Source: Clostridium_AD sp964467165 (GTDB lineage: Bacteria > Bacillota > Clostridia > Clostridiales > Clostridiaceae). From it: DNA of 64,000 nt. Where the stretch lies: assembly GCA_964467165.1 (NCBI GenBank), contig CAYXOL010000018.1, forward strand, positions 1-64,000. The letters run 5' to 3'. The translations under genes and the position numbers were made by a program. The number at the start of each line of letters is the position of its first letter. Positions within the stretch are counted from its first letter, which is position 1. Shown piece by piece: positions 8,869-16,893 of this stretch. The notes under the pieces were generated by a model. It did not search any database. It worked only from the letters and a program-made list of their open reading frames with translations, and had not been told where the DNA came from.

Positions 8869-9219
8869 ATGAATTACAATATAAAATCATTATATTTATG
8901 CGTTACTGATATGGAAAGAGCAATTTTATTTTATGAATCATTTTTTGAACAAGAAGTTACTGTCAAAGATGATATATATAGTGTTTTTGATATTAATGGG
9001 TTTCGATTGGGATTATTTGCATTTGAAAAAATGCAGGAAACACATACATTTGGAAGTAATTGCTTACCAAGTGTCTCAGTACAAAATATAAATGTATTTA
9101 ATAAAAAATTGGAAGATCTCAAAATTATTTTTCCTGTCACTAAAACATGAAATAACTTGGTAGCGGAATTTGAAGATAACGAAGGAAATCATATTGACCT
9201 AACAACTCCAATTAGATAA
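8869..9219 (+). pseudogene. Glyoxalase/bleomycin-resistance (VOC) protein with a TGA at a probable Trp codon
   Basis: From ATG 8869 (SD GAAGAGGAG) the frame reads a VOC fold start (LYLCVTDMERAILFYESFF) and has one TGA at 9148-9150. It then continues in the same frame as NNLVAEFEDNEGNHIDL to TAA 9219, which is exactly the expected VOC C-terminus. Relatives have Trp at the stop position, so this is most simply a TGG-to-TGA nonsense mutation. VOC proteins bind or modify small molecules using metal ligands; the C-terminal Glu needed for the metal lies beyond the stop. Confidence 0.8.
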
Positions 9220-9269
9220 ATGACAATTTAAATGTGAATATTATAAATATTTATTTGGAGGAGTAGAAA

Positions 9270-9416
9270 ATGAAGGAAGAATTAGGAATGGCACGTTGTG
9301 GACTTGCTTGCTGTTTGTGTTCAGAAAATACTAAATGTACCGGGTGCTATTCTGGTGATTGTCCAGACGAAAAGTGGATTAAACCCCAAATATGGGCTAA
9401 TCCACTATATTTTTGA
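9270..9416 (+). pseudogene. Truncated Cys-rich DUF3795-type protein
   Basis: ATG 9270 follows TTGGAGGAG. Residues 1-36 match the start of DUF3795 proteins: ARCGLACCLCSENTKCTGC then CPDEKW, with paired Cys that probably bind zinc. The normal continuation is replaced by sequence that forms a terminator hairpin (9373-9406), where the reading frame ends after 48 residues. The gene appears to have been joined to an unrelated terminator. Confidence 0.65.
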
Positions 9417-9426
9417 ATTTTTTTTT
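9373..9426 (+). terminator. Strong rho-independent terminator
   Basis: AGTGGATTA at 9373-9381 pairs perfectly with TAATCCACT at 9398-9406, with an inner CCCC/GGG pairing. ATATTTTTGAATTTTTTTTT follows. Confidence 0.8.
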
Positions 9427-9643
9427 AATATGGCTATAAATAACAATGTAATATTAAGATATTCCCTTGACTTGACGGGTATGATCTCCGAGGTGCTTGA
9501 TTAAATTTAAATATAAGGAAATTTTTTTATTGCTATTTAAATTTATTTAAGTTATCATAAAATTGTACACAGTTTAAAAATAGTTACAGTATAAAAATAA
9601 TCATTGTCTAAATATGACGTATTATTAAGGAGTATCAATAAAC

Positions 9644-10237
9644 ATGAATAGAAGAGAGCGCAAAAAGGAAAAAACTAAGGATAGTATTATAAACTGTGCA
9701 GTAGATTTTTTTAGAGCAAAAGGTTTTCTGGAAACATCCATGGAGGAAATTGCAGAAATGTCTGATGTGTCCAAGGGTACACTTTATAATTATTTTAGGG
9801 ACAAAGAATCCATTCTTGTTGCTTACTTTCAGGATATTATTACTGATTATAGTGATGAGGTTAAAGGAAGTTTCAAAGAACATAATGATATAAAATCGCA
9901 GTTGAATAATTTATTAGATTTTAATAATCAGATATTTCTAAATGATGTAGAATTAGCAGCAATCTATTTAAGGTATAGATTCCAAACCATGTTTAACAGC
10001 GATCCTCTTGATAATCCCGAGAGAAGTGGTTTAGAGGATTTGATTTTGGAAATTATAAAAGAAGGCCAAGATAACAATGAACTTAGACGCGATATCCCAT
10101 TAGTAATAATAGCAAGGAATTTTATGTTTTTATATATGAGTTTTTTTGTTTCAAATATTTATGGGAAAGAAATTTTTGAATTAGATATTTTAAAAAATCA
10201 ACTAATTAACTTGCTTCTAAATGGTGCAAAGTTATAG
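9644..10237 (+). CDS. TetR-family repressor
   Basis: This 197-aa protein has an N-terminal helix-turn-helix at about residues 29-56 (TSMEEIAEMSDVSKGTLYNY, then FRDKESIL) and an all-helical ligand domain after it. It lies 20 bp before the large phosphotransferase and probably represses that operon. In B. subtilis a TetR gene (yvkB) likewise sits beside a PEP-synthase-like gene (yvkC) and an MFS exporter gene (yvkA). SD AAGGAG is present. The inducer is unknown but could be a rifamycin-like compound. Confidence 0.85.
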   Translation: MNRRERKKEKTKDSIINCAVDFFRAKGFLETSMEEIAEMSDVSKGTLYNYFRDKESILVAYFQDIITDYSDEVKGSFKEHNDIKSQLNNLLDFNNQIFLNDVELAAIYLRYRFQTMFNSDPLDNPERSGLEDLILEIIKEGQDNNELRRDIPLVIIARNFMFLYMSFFVSNIYGKEIFELDILKNQLINLLLNGAKL

Positions 10238-10257
10238 CAATTGTAAGGGAGAATATT

Positions 10258-12912
10258 ATGAAAAATAAGTATATACTATTTTTCGACGAAATAGACAAGA
10301 AGGACATATCACTAGTAGGTGGAAAAGGTGCAAACTTAGGAGAAATGACCAAAAAAGGCTTCCCGGTGCCCTACGGATTTTGTGCTACAACAGAGGCATA
10401 CAAAGAATTTGTAAAGCATAATAAGCTTTCGGATTTCATAATTGAAGTGATCAAGGATGCAAACCTTGAGAACATAAGCAAGATAGGAAAAAAAATCAGA
10501 GAAAAGATAGTGCAGTCAGAAATTCCAGACCAGGTAGCCCGCGAGATACTTAGCGCCGTTCATAAGGCAGGCGTAGATAATTACTACGCAGTAAGATCCA
10601 GTGCCACAGCAGAGGACTTGGCTTTTGCGTCTTTTGCAGGTCAACAGGACACCTATCTCAATATCAAGGGGGATAACTCTCTACTGTACTGCATTAAAGA
10701 CTGCTGGGCCTCCTTATTTACAGATAGAGCAATTTTATACAGAATACAAAACAAAATAGAGCATGAAAAAGTTTATATGTCTGCAGTAGTCCAAAAAATG
10801 GTACTGCCAGAAGTGGCCGGCATCATGTTTACTGCGGACCCGTTATCAGGACATAGGGGGACTATTTCTATAGATGCAAGCTTCGGGCTAGGAGAAGCTC
10901 TTGTTTCAGGCCTTGTATCTCCTGATATTTATAAGGTTAGGAAGAGCAGTTTACAAATAGACAGTAAGACTATAGGTGATAAGAAGTTAGCAATTCTTCC
11001 AGTTCAAGGCGGAGGCACAAAAACAGTGGAGATAACCGGTGAAAAGTCCAAAAGCCAAGTAATGAATGACTCTCAGATAAAAAGTCTTGCTGAACTTGGG
11101 ATGAAAATAGAAACACACTATGGATGTCCTCAGGATATTGAGTGGTGCATAGAAAATAATAAATTGTACGTAGTTCAGAGTCGTGCTATTACATCATTGT
11201 TTCCGCTACCTACACCATTACCACAAGATGATGCACTCCATGCGTATATTTCTTGGAATCATCTTCAAGTTATGACTGATCCTATTTCACCTCTTGGAAT
11301 TGACATATTTAGAAATCTGTTTTCTATGGGTAAAGGCGTAAAAACTGAATCTGATTATAAAATTCTTACATCGTCAGCAGGAAGAATTTATTCTGATATA
11401 AGCGGTGTTTTGCAATTTAAGAAAGCAAGGAAAATGCTGGTTTCAGTTTTAATTAATGCAGATGCACTAATGGCGGATGCATTGAAAGAACTAATTGGTA
11501 ATTCCGACTTTGAAACACAAATCAAAGGAGAAAAGCCAAACTTAAGAGTATTTTGGAGATACTTACGTTCACCATTATTTAAAGTTATAAAAAACCTTGT
11601 TTTCAAAAATCCTGAAGGTACTGTGGATTTTGTTAACCATTATATTGAACAACGTGAAAAAAAAGCGGCGGAAGATGTTTTTAATGCAAAACAGGGACTT
11701 GGAAGACTTGAGGCTATTTATAAGGTTGGGAGTATTTATGAGGATTTTAGAATAATAATTACGTACTTAGCTCCCGCAATAATAAGCTTAAAGGTACTGG
11801 AAAAACTGGAACTAAAGCTTTTAGGAACAAATCATTATGTGAATACACTTGTGAAAGGATTGGAAGGCAACATTACTACAGAAATGGGACTGCTTACTGG
11901 GGATTTGGCAGATATGATAAGAAAGTCGCCCTATTTAATTAGTGAATTTGAAAATCATGACTATATTACCTTAGTTTCCAGAATTAATAACCTTAAAGGG
12001 AATGATGAATTTAAGAATAAATTTAATTCTTTTATGATTAAATATGGTCATCGAGCTGCCGGAGAAATTGATATAGCAAAAGAACGCTGGATAGAAAATC
12101 CAGAACCATTGGCAAAATCAATACTGGCTATTATAAAGAGCTCAAAGGAAGGTACCCACAGGAGAGAATACAGTGACACTATAGAAAAAGCAAAATTGGC
12201 AGCAGAGGAGTTTATAAAAGAAGTACAAGCCAAACATGGAAAAATGAAAGCTGCAAAAGTAAAAAGACTTATAAAGGTTTTAAGAAATACCATGCCTGCA
12301 AGAGAACACCATAAATTTTTACTCATGAAGCTCTTCTTAATTTTTAAAACGGCCTTGTTAGAGGAAGCTAAAATACTGGTAGAAAAAGGTCAACTTGTTG
12401 AAGAAAAGGATATATTCTATGTGGGCTTCTGGGAATTGTATAAATCAATTGAGAACAATGAAAGTCTCTTAGAACTTGTTGAACAACGAAAAGAGGAATA
12501 TGAGCATTTCAGCAAACTCAGTGCCCCCCGTGTTATTACAAGCCAGGGAGAAGAAATAAAAGCGGGATACAAGAAAAATAATCTGCCCCAAGGTGCACTG
12601 GCGGGTATACCTGTATCCTCAGGAATTATAGAAGGCATAGCAAGGGTAATCACTGACCCTACAAAGGAATCTATAAATAAGGGGGAAATTCTGGTGGCGC
12701 CATTTACCGACCCTGGCTGGACACCACTTTTCATAAATGCAGCAGGACTCGTAATGGAAATAGGTGGCCTTTTAACTCATGGAACAGTAGTAGCCAGAGA
12801 GTATGGAATACCCGCAGTTGTTGGTGTTTCGGAGGCTACAAAAAAAATAAAAACAGGCCAAAAGATCAGGGTGGATGGTAATGCTGGATTTGTAATGATT
12901 ATAGAAGATTAG
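10258..12912 (+). CDS. Rifampin-phosphotransferase/PEP-synthase-like dikinase
   Basis: This 884-aa enzyme has an N-terminal PPDK/PEPS ATP-binding domain with GGKGANLGEM (21-30) and RSSATAEDL (113-121). A ~470-residue helical middle domain follows. A C-terminal phosphohistidine swivel domain contains GGLLTHGTVVAREYGIPAV, catalytic His841. In true PEP synthase the His domain is central and a TIM barrel follows. Here the His domain is last, as in rifampin phosphotransferases, which use ATP to phosphorylate rifamycins. Drug activity is inferred from domain order only. SD AAGGGAG is present. Confidence 0.8.
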   Translation: MKNKYILFFDEIDKKDISLVGGKGANLGEMTKKGFPVPYGFCATTEAYKEFVKHNKLSDFIIEVIKDANLENISKIGKKIREKIVQSEIPDQVAREILSAVHKAGVDNYYAVRSSATAEDLAFASFAGQQDTYLNIKGDNSLLYCIKDCWASLFTDRAILYRIQNKIEHEKVYMSAVVQKMVLPEVAGIMFTADPLSGHRGTISIDASFGLGEALVSGLVSPDIYKVRKSSLQIDSKTIGDKKLAILPVQGGGTKTVEITGEKSKSQVMNDSQIKSLAELGMKIETHYGCPQDIEWCIENNKLYVVQSRAITSLFPLPTPLPQDDALHAYISWNHLQVMTDPISPLGIDIFRNLFSMGKGVKTESDYKILTSSAGRIYSDISGVLQFKKARKMLVSVLINADALMADALKELIGNSDFETQIKGEKPNLRVFWRYLRSPLFKVIKNLVFKNPEGTVDFVNHYIEQREKKAAEDVFNAKQGLGRLEAIYKVGSIYEDFRIIITYLAPAIISLKVLEKLELKLLGTNHYVNTLVKGLEGNITTEMGLLTGDLADMIRKSPYLISEFENHDYITLVSRINNLKGNDEFKNKFNSFMIKYGHRAAGEIDIAKERWIENPEPLAKSILAIIKSSKEGTHRREYSDTIEKAKLAAEEFIKEVQAKHGKMKAAKVKRLIKVLRNTMPAREHHKFLLMKLFLIFKTALLEEAKILVEKGQLVEEKDIFYVGFWELYKSIENNESLLELVEQRKEEYEHFSKLSAPRVITSQGEEIKAGYKKNNLPQGALAGIPVSSGIIEGIARVITDPTKESINKGEILVAPFTDPGWTPLFINAAGLVMEIGGLLTHGTVVAREYGIPAVVGVSEATKKIKTGQKIRVDGNAGFVMIIED

Positions 12913-12927
12913 GAGGTAATTTGTGTA

Positions 12928-13377
12928 ATGGGATTTGTAGGTATACTCCTGGGAATGTTTGCTATGGGTGTAATGCAATTAATACTTGCCGTAGGAACCC
13001 TTTATGGCGGGCTTGCTCCAAACATGATACATCTTATTATAGCAAGAACCATTCTGGGCTTAGGCGCAGGAATTATTACTCCCGCGTCTCTAGCTATGAT
13101 TTCAGACATATTCCCTCCAGAAAAAAGAGGGCGTATGATTGGTATTTTTGGATTTGTACAACTTTTATCAAATATTTTGACTCCTTCTTTAGGAGGATTT
13201 ATAACAAAACAGCTAGGTTGGCATTGGATTTTTTTCATAGTACTAATAGTAACAGTATTTTCAATGCTGCTAGTTGCAATAGGAAATAAAGACCAAAGAA
13301 TAAGTTCACTAGTTGGGGTATCAAAAATAGATATCCAAGGAGGACTACCTTTGGGAAAGGTCTTGGCACCGGAGTAG
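12928..13377 (+). pseudogene. Truncated MFS drug exporter (DHA2-like)
   Basis: AGGAGG sits 11 bp after the dikinase stop and ATG 12928 follows. The 149 residues contain an MFS segment: a hydrophobic helix, then ARTILGLGAGIITPASLAMI and the loop motif PPEKRGRMIG, then TMs through SMLLVAIGNKDQR. The first helices and the whole second half are missing, and the tail GGLPLGKVLAPE looks like sequence from elsewhere in the protein. In related operons a full exporter stands here. Transport is unlikely. Confidence 0.75.
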
Positions 13378-13416
13378 TAATGGATTGTACAGGCTATAAT
13401 GAAAATAACGCTATAG

Positions 13417-13535
13417 ATGATGAAGTGGTCAACTACCTTAACACATAGGGTAACCTCAACTGCTATAATGGCTACTATGGCTATACTGGGCATATTTCTT
13501 TTATTGAACAAATTCAACATTTACGAATTTGTTCA
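13417..13535 (+). pseudogene. Remnant related to the small membrane protein at 3478
   Basis: The frame reads TSTAIMATMAILGIFLLLNK then NIYEFV, matching the HVLKN...MMGIIGVYFLLNK...MYGEV part of the broken gene at 3478-3879. The upstream half is absent and the rest diverges after about 13535. No SD is present. Confidence 0.5.
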
Positions 13536-13579
13536 ACAAATGTTGTTTGTTGTTTTGAGAATGTGTGTTATATATGTCG

Positions 13580-13611
13580 AAGTAACCCTGTATCAAGATA
13601 TAGGGTTACTT
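13580..13611 (+). terminator. Hairpin downstream of the MFS remnant
   Basis: AAGTAACCCT at 13580-13589 pairs perfectly with AGGGTTACTT at 13602-13611. The T tract is weak. Confidence 0.55.
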
Positions 13612-13630
13612 GTGTTAAGTTTATATTAGC

Positions 13631-13672
13631 AAAGTGAATGTAACATAATAGCAATTGAATTACATTCACTTT
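13631..13672. terminator. Bidirectional hairpin between convergent genes
   Basis: AAAGTGAATGTAA at 13631-13643 pairs perfectly with TTACATTCACTTT at 13660-13672. It lies between the + strand TetR operon and the minus-strand hydrolase and could serve either direction. Confidence 0.6.
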
Positions 13673-13752
13673 GAGGATATTAGCCATTATTTAATCAGTG
13701 TAAATATACTCTATTTTTAAAACATCTAAATAACAAAATTTGACTGCATAAC

Positions 13753-14748
13753 TTACTTACGTAATTCATCCTTCATAAAATCAATTAATTTTTCTTTAAA
13801 TAGAGAAGATAAAGGCAAGTTAGGATTGCCATATGTCTCTAAATTTTTTTCTCGCTCAATAGGTGCGTCCTTTAGAACATGATTCATGCCATCTATTATA
13901 TTTAAGACGGCATCAGAGTTAGAATCTTTTAGCCTATTTGCATCATTCAAAGAAACTTGTAAATCTGTATTCCCTTGGATAATAAGTACTGGAATTCTCA
14001 GCTTCTTAATCTCAACCGCAGGGTCATATTTGAATTCAGAAATTAGATATGGCTGAACACTAGGTCTAAACAATGAATAATAATCCTTGCTTACATCAGA
14101 AACTCTATTCCCTTTTTTTAATTGATCCATAATGCGAATACATTCATTATATACATCTTTAGGTTGTGCACTTAATTGTCTTTTTAAAGTATCATACATA
14201 GAATACCCAGGCCCTGCAACAGAAATTAATGAACTCACCGTTGTTCTTTCTGCTGCAACCATACCAATTAAAGACCCCTCACTATGTCCTAAAATAGTAA
14301 CATTAGAAAAGCGTTTATCATTATGCAATATTTGAACCCAATTTACAGTGTCATTTATATAGTCATCAAAAACTAAATACTCTTCGCTTTTCATAGCTTT
14401 ACTACTCTCTCCTATGCCCCGTTTATCATACCTTACAGAAGCTATTCCCTTTTTTGCAAGTTCAGCTGCAATCATTTTATAGGAGTCACTTTTTATAGAG
14501 CCATTAGCACTATTACAGTTCCTATCAGTTGGACCTGAACCTGCAATAATTAGAACCACGGGTACTGTAGTATCGCTCTTTGGTAAAGTAACAGTTCCAT
14601 AAATAATCCCTGTAGGTGTTTGTAGTTGAATATCTTCTTCCTTAAACTGATTTGTATTTTTTAGAATATTATTACTAGGAAATACTGCAGCTAGAGGTAA
14701 TATGCTGATAGATACTATAAATGAAATTAATTTTGATTGAATAATCAT
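13753..14748 (-). CDS. Exported alpha/beta hydrolase
   Basis: This 331-aa protein has a hydrophobic signal or anchor at about residues 6-22, the oxyanion-like IAGSGPTDRN at 68-77, the nucleophile elbow GHSEGS at 154-159 (Ser156), an Asp in QGNTDLQV and a His in DGMNHVLKD. This is the dienelactone-hydrolase-like secreted esterase layout common in Firmicutes. SD AAAGGGGG precedes the ATG. It follows the ArsR/SdpI pair on the same strand after a 42-bp gap, so it may be co-transcribed, though its role with them is unclear. Confidence 0.85.
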   Translation of the reverse strand: MIIQSKLISFIVSISILPLAAVFPSNNILKNTNQFKEEDIQLQTPTGIIYGTVTLPKSDTTVPVVLIIAGSGPTDRNCNSANGSIKSDSYKMIAAELAKKGIASVRYDKRGIGESSKAMKSEEYLVFDDYINDTVNWVQILHNDKRFSNVTILGHSEGSLIGMVAAERTTVSSLISVAGPGYSMYDTLKRQLSAQPKDVYNECIRIMDQLKKGNRVSDVSKDYYSLFRPSVQPYLISEFKYDPAVEIKKLRIPVLIIQGNTDLQVSLNDANRLKDSNSDAVLNIIDGMNHVLKDAPIEREKNLETYGNPNLPLSSLFKEKLIDFMKDELRK

Positions 14749-14790
14749 AGAATCCCCCTTTAGTTATGAGTTATATTTGTTATTTCCTTA

Positions 14791-15453
14791 TTAATTGGCA
14801 TCAACAATTTTGTGATAAATAATATATGAATATACAATCGGAACAACTACCATTACTGCCAAAATAATTATGAAAGCTATCCCATTAAAAATTACACCTA
14901 TAACAGTTAATACTATATTTACTATCCCACCTATAACCCATATTGGTCCCGCCATTCTATGAGTTTTTCTCCATACTTCTTCATTTGCTAAAGTCCAAGG
15001 AGTTTTTATTCCCACAAAATAGTTATGCTTAAATCTCCCCATAACATTTCCTAGTAAAATAAATAACAATGAACCCATTATCTGCGTAAAATCCGGGGTA
15101 TTAGCAATAGTGCCTGTGGCTATTAAAAGTGCATACACTTCCATTCCAAGAAAAAATATAATCAATAGATACTTTAAATATTGATAAGTTGCCTGAAATG
15201 CTTCATAATTTTTTCTTTTTGGATCTATATAAGGTAAAACAATAAATAATAAATAAACTCCTAAATTTATCAAAGCTAATCCAAATGCTCCGAAAAATTT
15301 ACTCCCATACCCATTAATTTGTCCATTTGAATTCCAATGTATAGGTATTCTACTAGGAAGTGATGGATAGAAATAAACTGCAAGTGCAAACCCTAGAAAT
15401 ATAAGAAATAAAATCCCCCAATCTTTTTTTATAACATTACTTATCTTTTTCAT
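14791..15453 (-). CDS. sdpI: SdpI-like immunity membrane protein
   Basis: An N-terminal DUF1648 module has TM1 then IPIHWNSNGQINGYGSK. A C-terminal SdpI module follows with NYFVGIKTPWTLANEEVWRK and two final TMs, about six TMs in 220 residues. In B. subtilis, SdpI gives immunity to the SdpC toxin and titrates the repressor SdpR at the membrane. I chose the ATG at 15453 over the upstream in-frame ATG because AGGGGG is well placed and relatives begin MKK. It overlaps the ArsR gene by 17 bp. No SdpC-like toxin gene is seen in the window. Confidence 0.8.
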   Translation of the reverse strand: MKKISNVIKKDWGILFLIFLGFALAVYFYPSLPSRIPIHWNSNGQINGYGSKFFGAFGLALINLGVYLLFIVLPYIDPKRKNYEAFQATYQYLKYLLIIFFLGMEVYALLIATGTIANTPDFTQIMGSLLFILLGNVMGRFKHNYFVGIKTPWTLANEEVWRKTHRMAGPIWVIGGIVNIVLTVIGVIFNGIAFIIILAVMVVVPIVYSYIIYHKIVDAN

Positions 15454-15736
15454 TTTCACTTTCCCCCTCATTAACATGCGTTGTGTTAAAAAACCAATTA
15501 GTTACTTCTTGAAACACTGTAGTATTAAGAGAATAATAAATATATTGACCTTTTCGCTCATCTGTCACTAGCAAAGATTGCTTTAAAGCATTAAGATGGT
15601 GAGAAATGCTTGGCTTTGTCATATTAAAATGTTCAGCTATTTCCCCAGCCGTCAAGTCTTTTTCTTTTAATAACAAAATAATTTTTCTTCTTGTTGGATC
15701 TGCAAGTGCTTTAAATGGTAAATTGAGAAGTGACAT
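15437..15736 (-). CDS. sdpR: ArsR-family repressor (SdpR-like)
   Basis: This 99-aa winged-helix protein starts PFKALADPTRRKIILLL and has the recognition helix in MTKPSISHHLNALK (about 38-51). It has no metal-binding CxC in the recognition helix. It is the first gene of the minus-strand operon and overlaps the SdpI gene, the arrangement of the autoregulated sdpRI operon. AAAGGAG precedes the ATG. Its promoter at 15793-15821 is close to consensus, and it probably binds there. Confidence 0.85.
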   Translation of the reverse strand: MSLLNLPFKALADPTRRKIILLLKEKDLTAGEIAEHFNMTKPSISHHLNALKQSLLVTDERKGQYIYYSLNTTVFQEVTNWFFNTTHVNEGESENEKDK

Positions 15737-15792
15737 ATTAATTTCTCCTTTGATTAATTAGATATTTAGACAACAACCTAATTGTTAATTGA

Positions 15793-15821
15793 ATTATATT
15801 ACTGAATTTAGGATAAGTCAA
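15793..15821 (-). promoter_or_regulatory. Sigma-A promoter of the ArsR/SdpI operon
   Basis: On the minus strand TTGACT (15821-15816) and TATAAT (15798-15793) are separated by exactly 17 bp. Between it and the start codon lies the repeat-like ATTAGATATTTAGAC (15755-15769), a plausible ArsR operator, although I cannot prove it. Confidence 0.7.
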
Positions 15822-15902
15822 TCTTTTCTTGTTCTTAATTCTATGTTCTTAATGTATCTAGATAATAAAGTGAGTTAATTATAGTAATAAGGGGTGTAGC
15901 GC

Positions 15903-16011
15903 ATGAATCTAGTTCCACCAATTAGAGTTAGAAACAGATAAGTCCATAAAAGGAATGACTGATGAAGAATATTTATTCCAGAGTAGGAAAGGCGAAAATA
16001 AGCTGATATAA
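15903..16011 (+). pseudogene. Remnant of a tyrosine recombinase (phage-integrase family)
   Basis: ATG 15903 has a GGGGTG-type SD and reads MNLVPPIRVRNR then stop, like the short N-terminus of Firmicute XerC-type integrases. One frame over, from 15946, it reads IKGMTDEEYLFQSRKGENK then stop. That phrase resembles the stretch before the box II residues of such integrases (YLFxSRKGxxxPISR). The middle and all catalytic residues are gone. Assignment rests on a short motif from memory. Confidence 0.4.
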
Positions 16012-16037
16012 AGATTAGGATATCTCTAATCTTTATA
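16007..16037 (+). terminator. Terminator-like hairpin
   Basis: TATAAAGATTAG at 16007-16018 pairs perfectly with CTAATCTTTATA at 16026-16037 over a 7-nt loop, followed by TTTATG. Confidence 0.6.
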
Positions 16038-16299
16038 TTTATGATAAATTATGGTATTATTAATTCGAAACAGTAAAAAAGTATTTGAATGAACAAAATG
16101 TATCACCAATTGTGATTAAAAATATAGATAAGTGGTAATTGGTATTATGTGGCTACTATAATAATAAATAATAAAGATATATTAGAAAAAGCAATTAAAA
16201 GTAAAAGAGTGCTAGATTATAATTTAAAAAAAATGTTTTCAATGACATAATTATAGATTATTGTGTAGTAGTTTCAAGTAAAAATATGGGGGGATTTTT
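16038..16299 (+). other. Gene-free stretch with short coding relics
   Basis: No intact gene. One relic reads TVKKYLNEQNVSPIVIKNID then KW and TAA at about 16067-16138. Another reads NNKDILEKAIKSKRVLDYN at about 16160-16230. I do not recognise either. The last bases contain the GGGGGG SD of the next gene. Confidence 0.35.
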
Positions 16300-16458
16300 A
16301 TGGCAATTGTTAGTTTTTTAAGCTTTATTAATCTAATAATTATTTTAGGTTTATTGGGAATAGGGATTTATGGATTTGTCTTATTTGTAAAACTTGCAAA
16401 TAGAGGAATTAGGGCACTTAATATTTACGTTAATGAAAAGACGAATAATAAATTATAG
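16300..16458 (+). CDS. Small single-TM membrane protein (52 aa)
   Basis: ATG 16300 follows ATGGGGGGATTTTT, a strong SD at good spacing. Residues 3-30 are hydrophobic (FINLIIILGLLGIGIYGF in the middle), followed by an amphipathic tail KLANRGIRALNIYVNEK. A decayed duplicate lies at 5709-5850. Function unknown; it resembles the many short membrane proteins carried by cassettes. Confidence 0.65.
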   Translation: MAIVSFLSFINLIIILGLLGIGIYGFVLFVKLANRGIRALNIYVNEKTNNKL

Positions 16459-16572
16459 GTACTCATTTTTCTTTTAATCTGTATAGGTCTTTAAAATACG
16501 ATTTATTCATCATCGTAGGATATTGTTCATTACATTAATGATAAATTAACTTACACTTGAAGGAGGAATAAT

Positions 16573-16634
16573 ATGGAGATAATGGAGAACCACCTAAATG
16601 GAGGTTAGAAGAAAGATTATCTGAAATATATTAA
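16573..16634 (+). pseudogene. Core-deleted copy of the SnoaL-like gene at 5875
   Basis: The SD and start (GAAGGAGGAATAAT, ATG 16573) match the gene at 5875, and the bases after ATGG match that gene's last ~60 bp. About 300 bp of core is missing. The parent has ATGGGAGA at the start and ATGGGGATAATGG near the end, so the junction falls in a short ATGG microhomology. The flanks on both sides remain similar to the parent segment. Confidence 0.8.
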
Positions 16635-16710
16635 TGAATAATTTTCATTTATTACACAACAATTGTTATATATCATAAAACATATTTAAGGATAACTGTG
16701 GTAGGTCTTG

Positions 16711-16790
16711 TAAAACTCCGTATAACAAAATGTTGCCCTCCTCCTTCACTAGGGACTCGCTGAACAGGGAAAAGCTGTATATTTAAGTGT
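16711..16790 (+). repeat. Partial conserved block
   Basis: AAAACTCCGTATAACAAAATG here is identical to the sequence before the terminator at 4319-4339. The terminator itself is degraded to CCTCCTCCTTCACTAGGGAC, and the following ~50 bp no longer match the other copies. Confidence 0.65.
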
Positions 16791-16814
16791 ATCCTATAAA
16801 TCAAGAAAATCTTA

Positions 16815-16893
16815 ACCCAACGCCAAGGCATATTCCACAGCCTAAGTGCGATCGCACTAAGGCTGTGGAATCTCGCAACAAGAAACGTTAGGT
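16815..16893 (+). repeat. Best attC-like site
   Basis: Inverse core ACCCAAC (16815-16821) and core GTTAGGT (16887-16893) fit the integron RYYYAAC and GTTRRRY consensus; extended by one base, ACCCAACG and CGTTAGGT are complementary at 7 of 8 positions. Between them, ATTCCACAGCC (16832-16842) pairs perfectly with GGCTGTGGAAT (16861-16871), and the centre GTGCGATCGCAC is a perfect palindrome. Total length 79 bp is in the attC range. It follows decayed units and precedes a + strand gene. Confidence 0.7.

Noticed and set aside
9298..9504. 68-aa ORF over the DUF3795 remnant
   Set aside because: It is a shadow frame. The frame starting at 9270 encodes the recognisable Cys-rich start, and the hairpin lies inside this ORF.
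12921..13289. 122-aa ORF overlapping the MFS remnant
   Set aside because: Shadow of the MFS frame at 12928, which shows clear transporter motifs. Its own translation has no meaningful pattern.
13002..13520. 172-aa minus-strand ORF
   Set aside because: Antisense shadow of the MFS remnant with no SD and no recognisable domain.
16038..16299. Intact gene in the gap before 16300
   Set aside because: All frames are interrupted within about 25 codons. Only short relics can be read.
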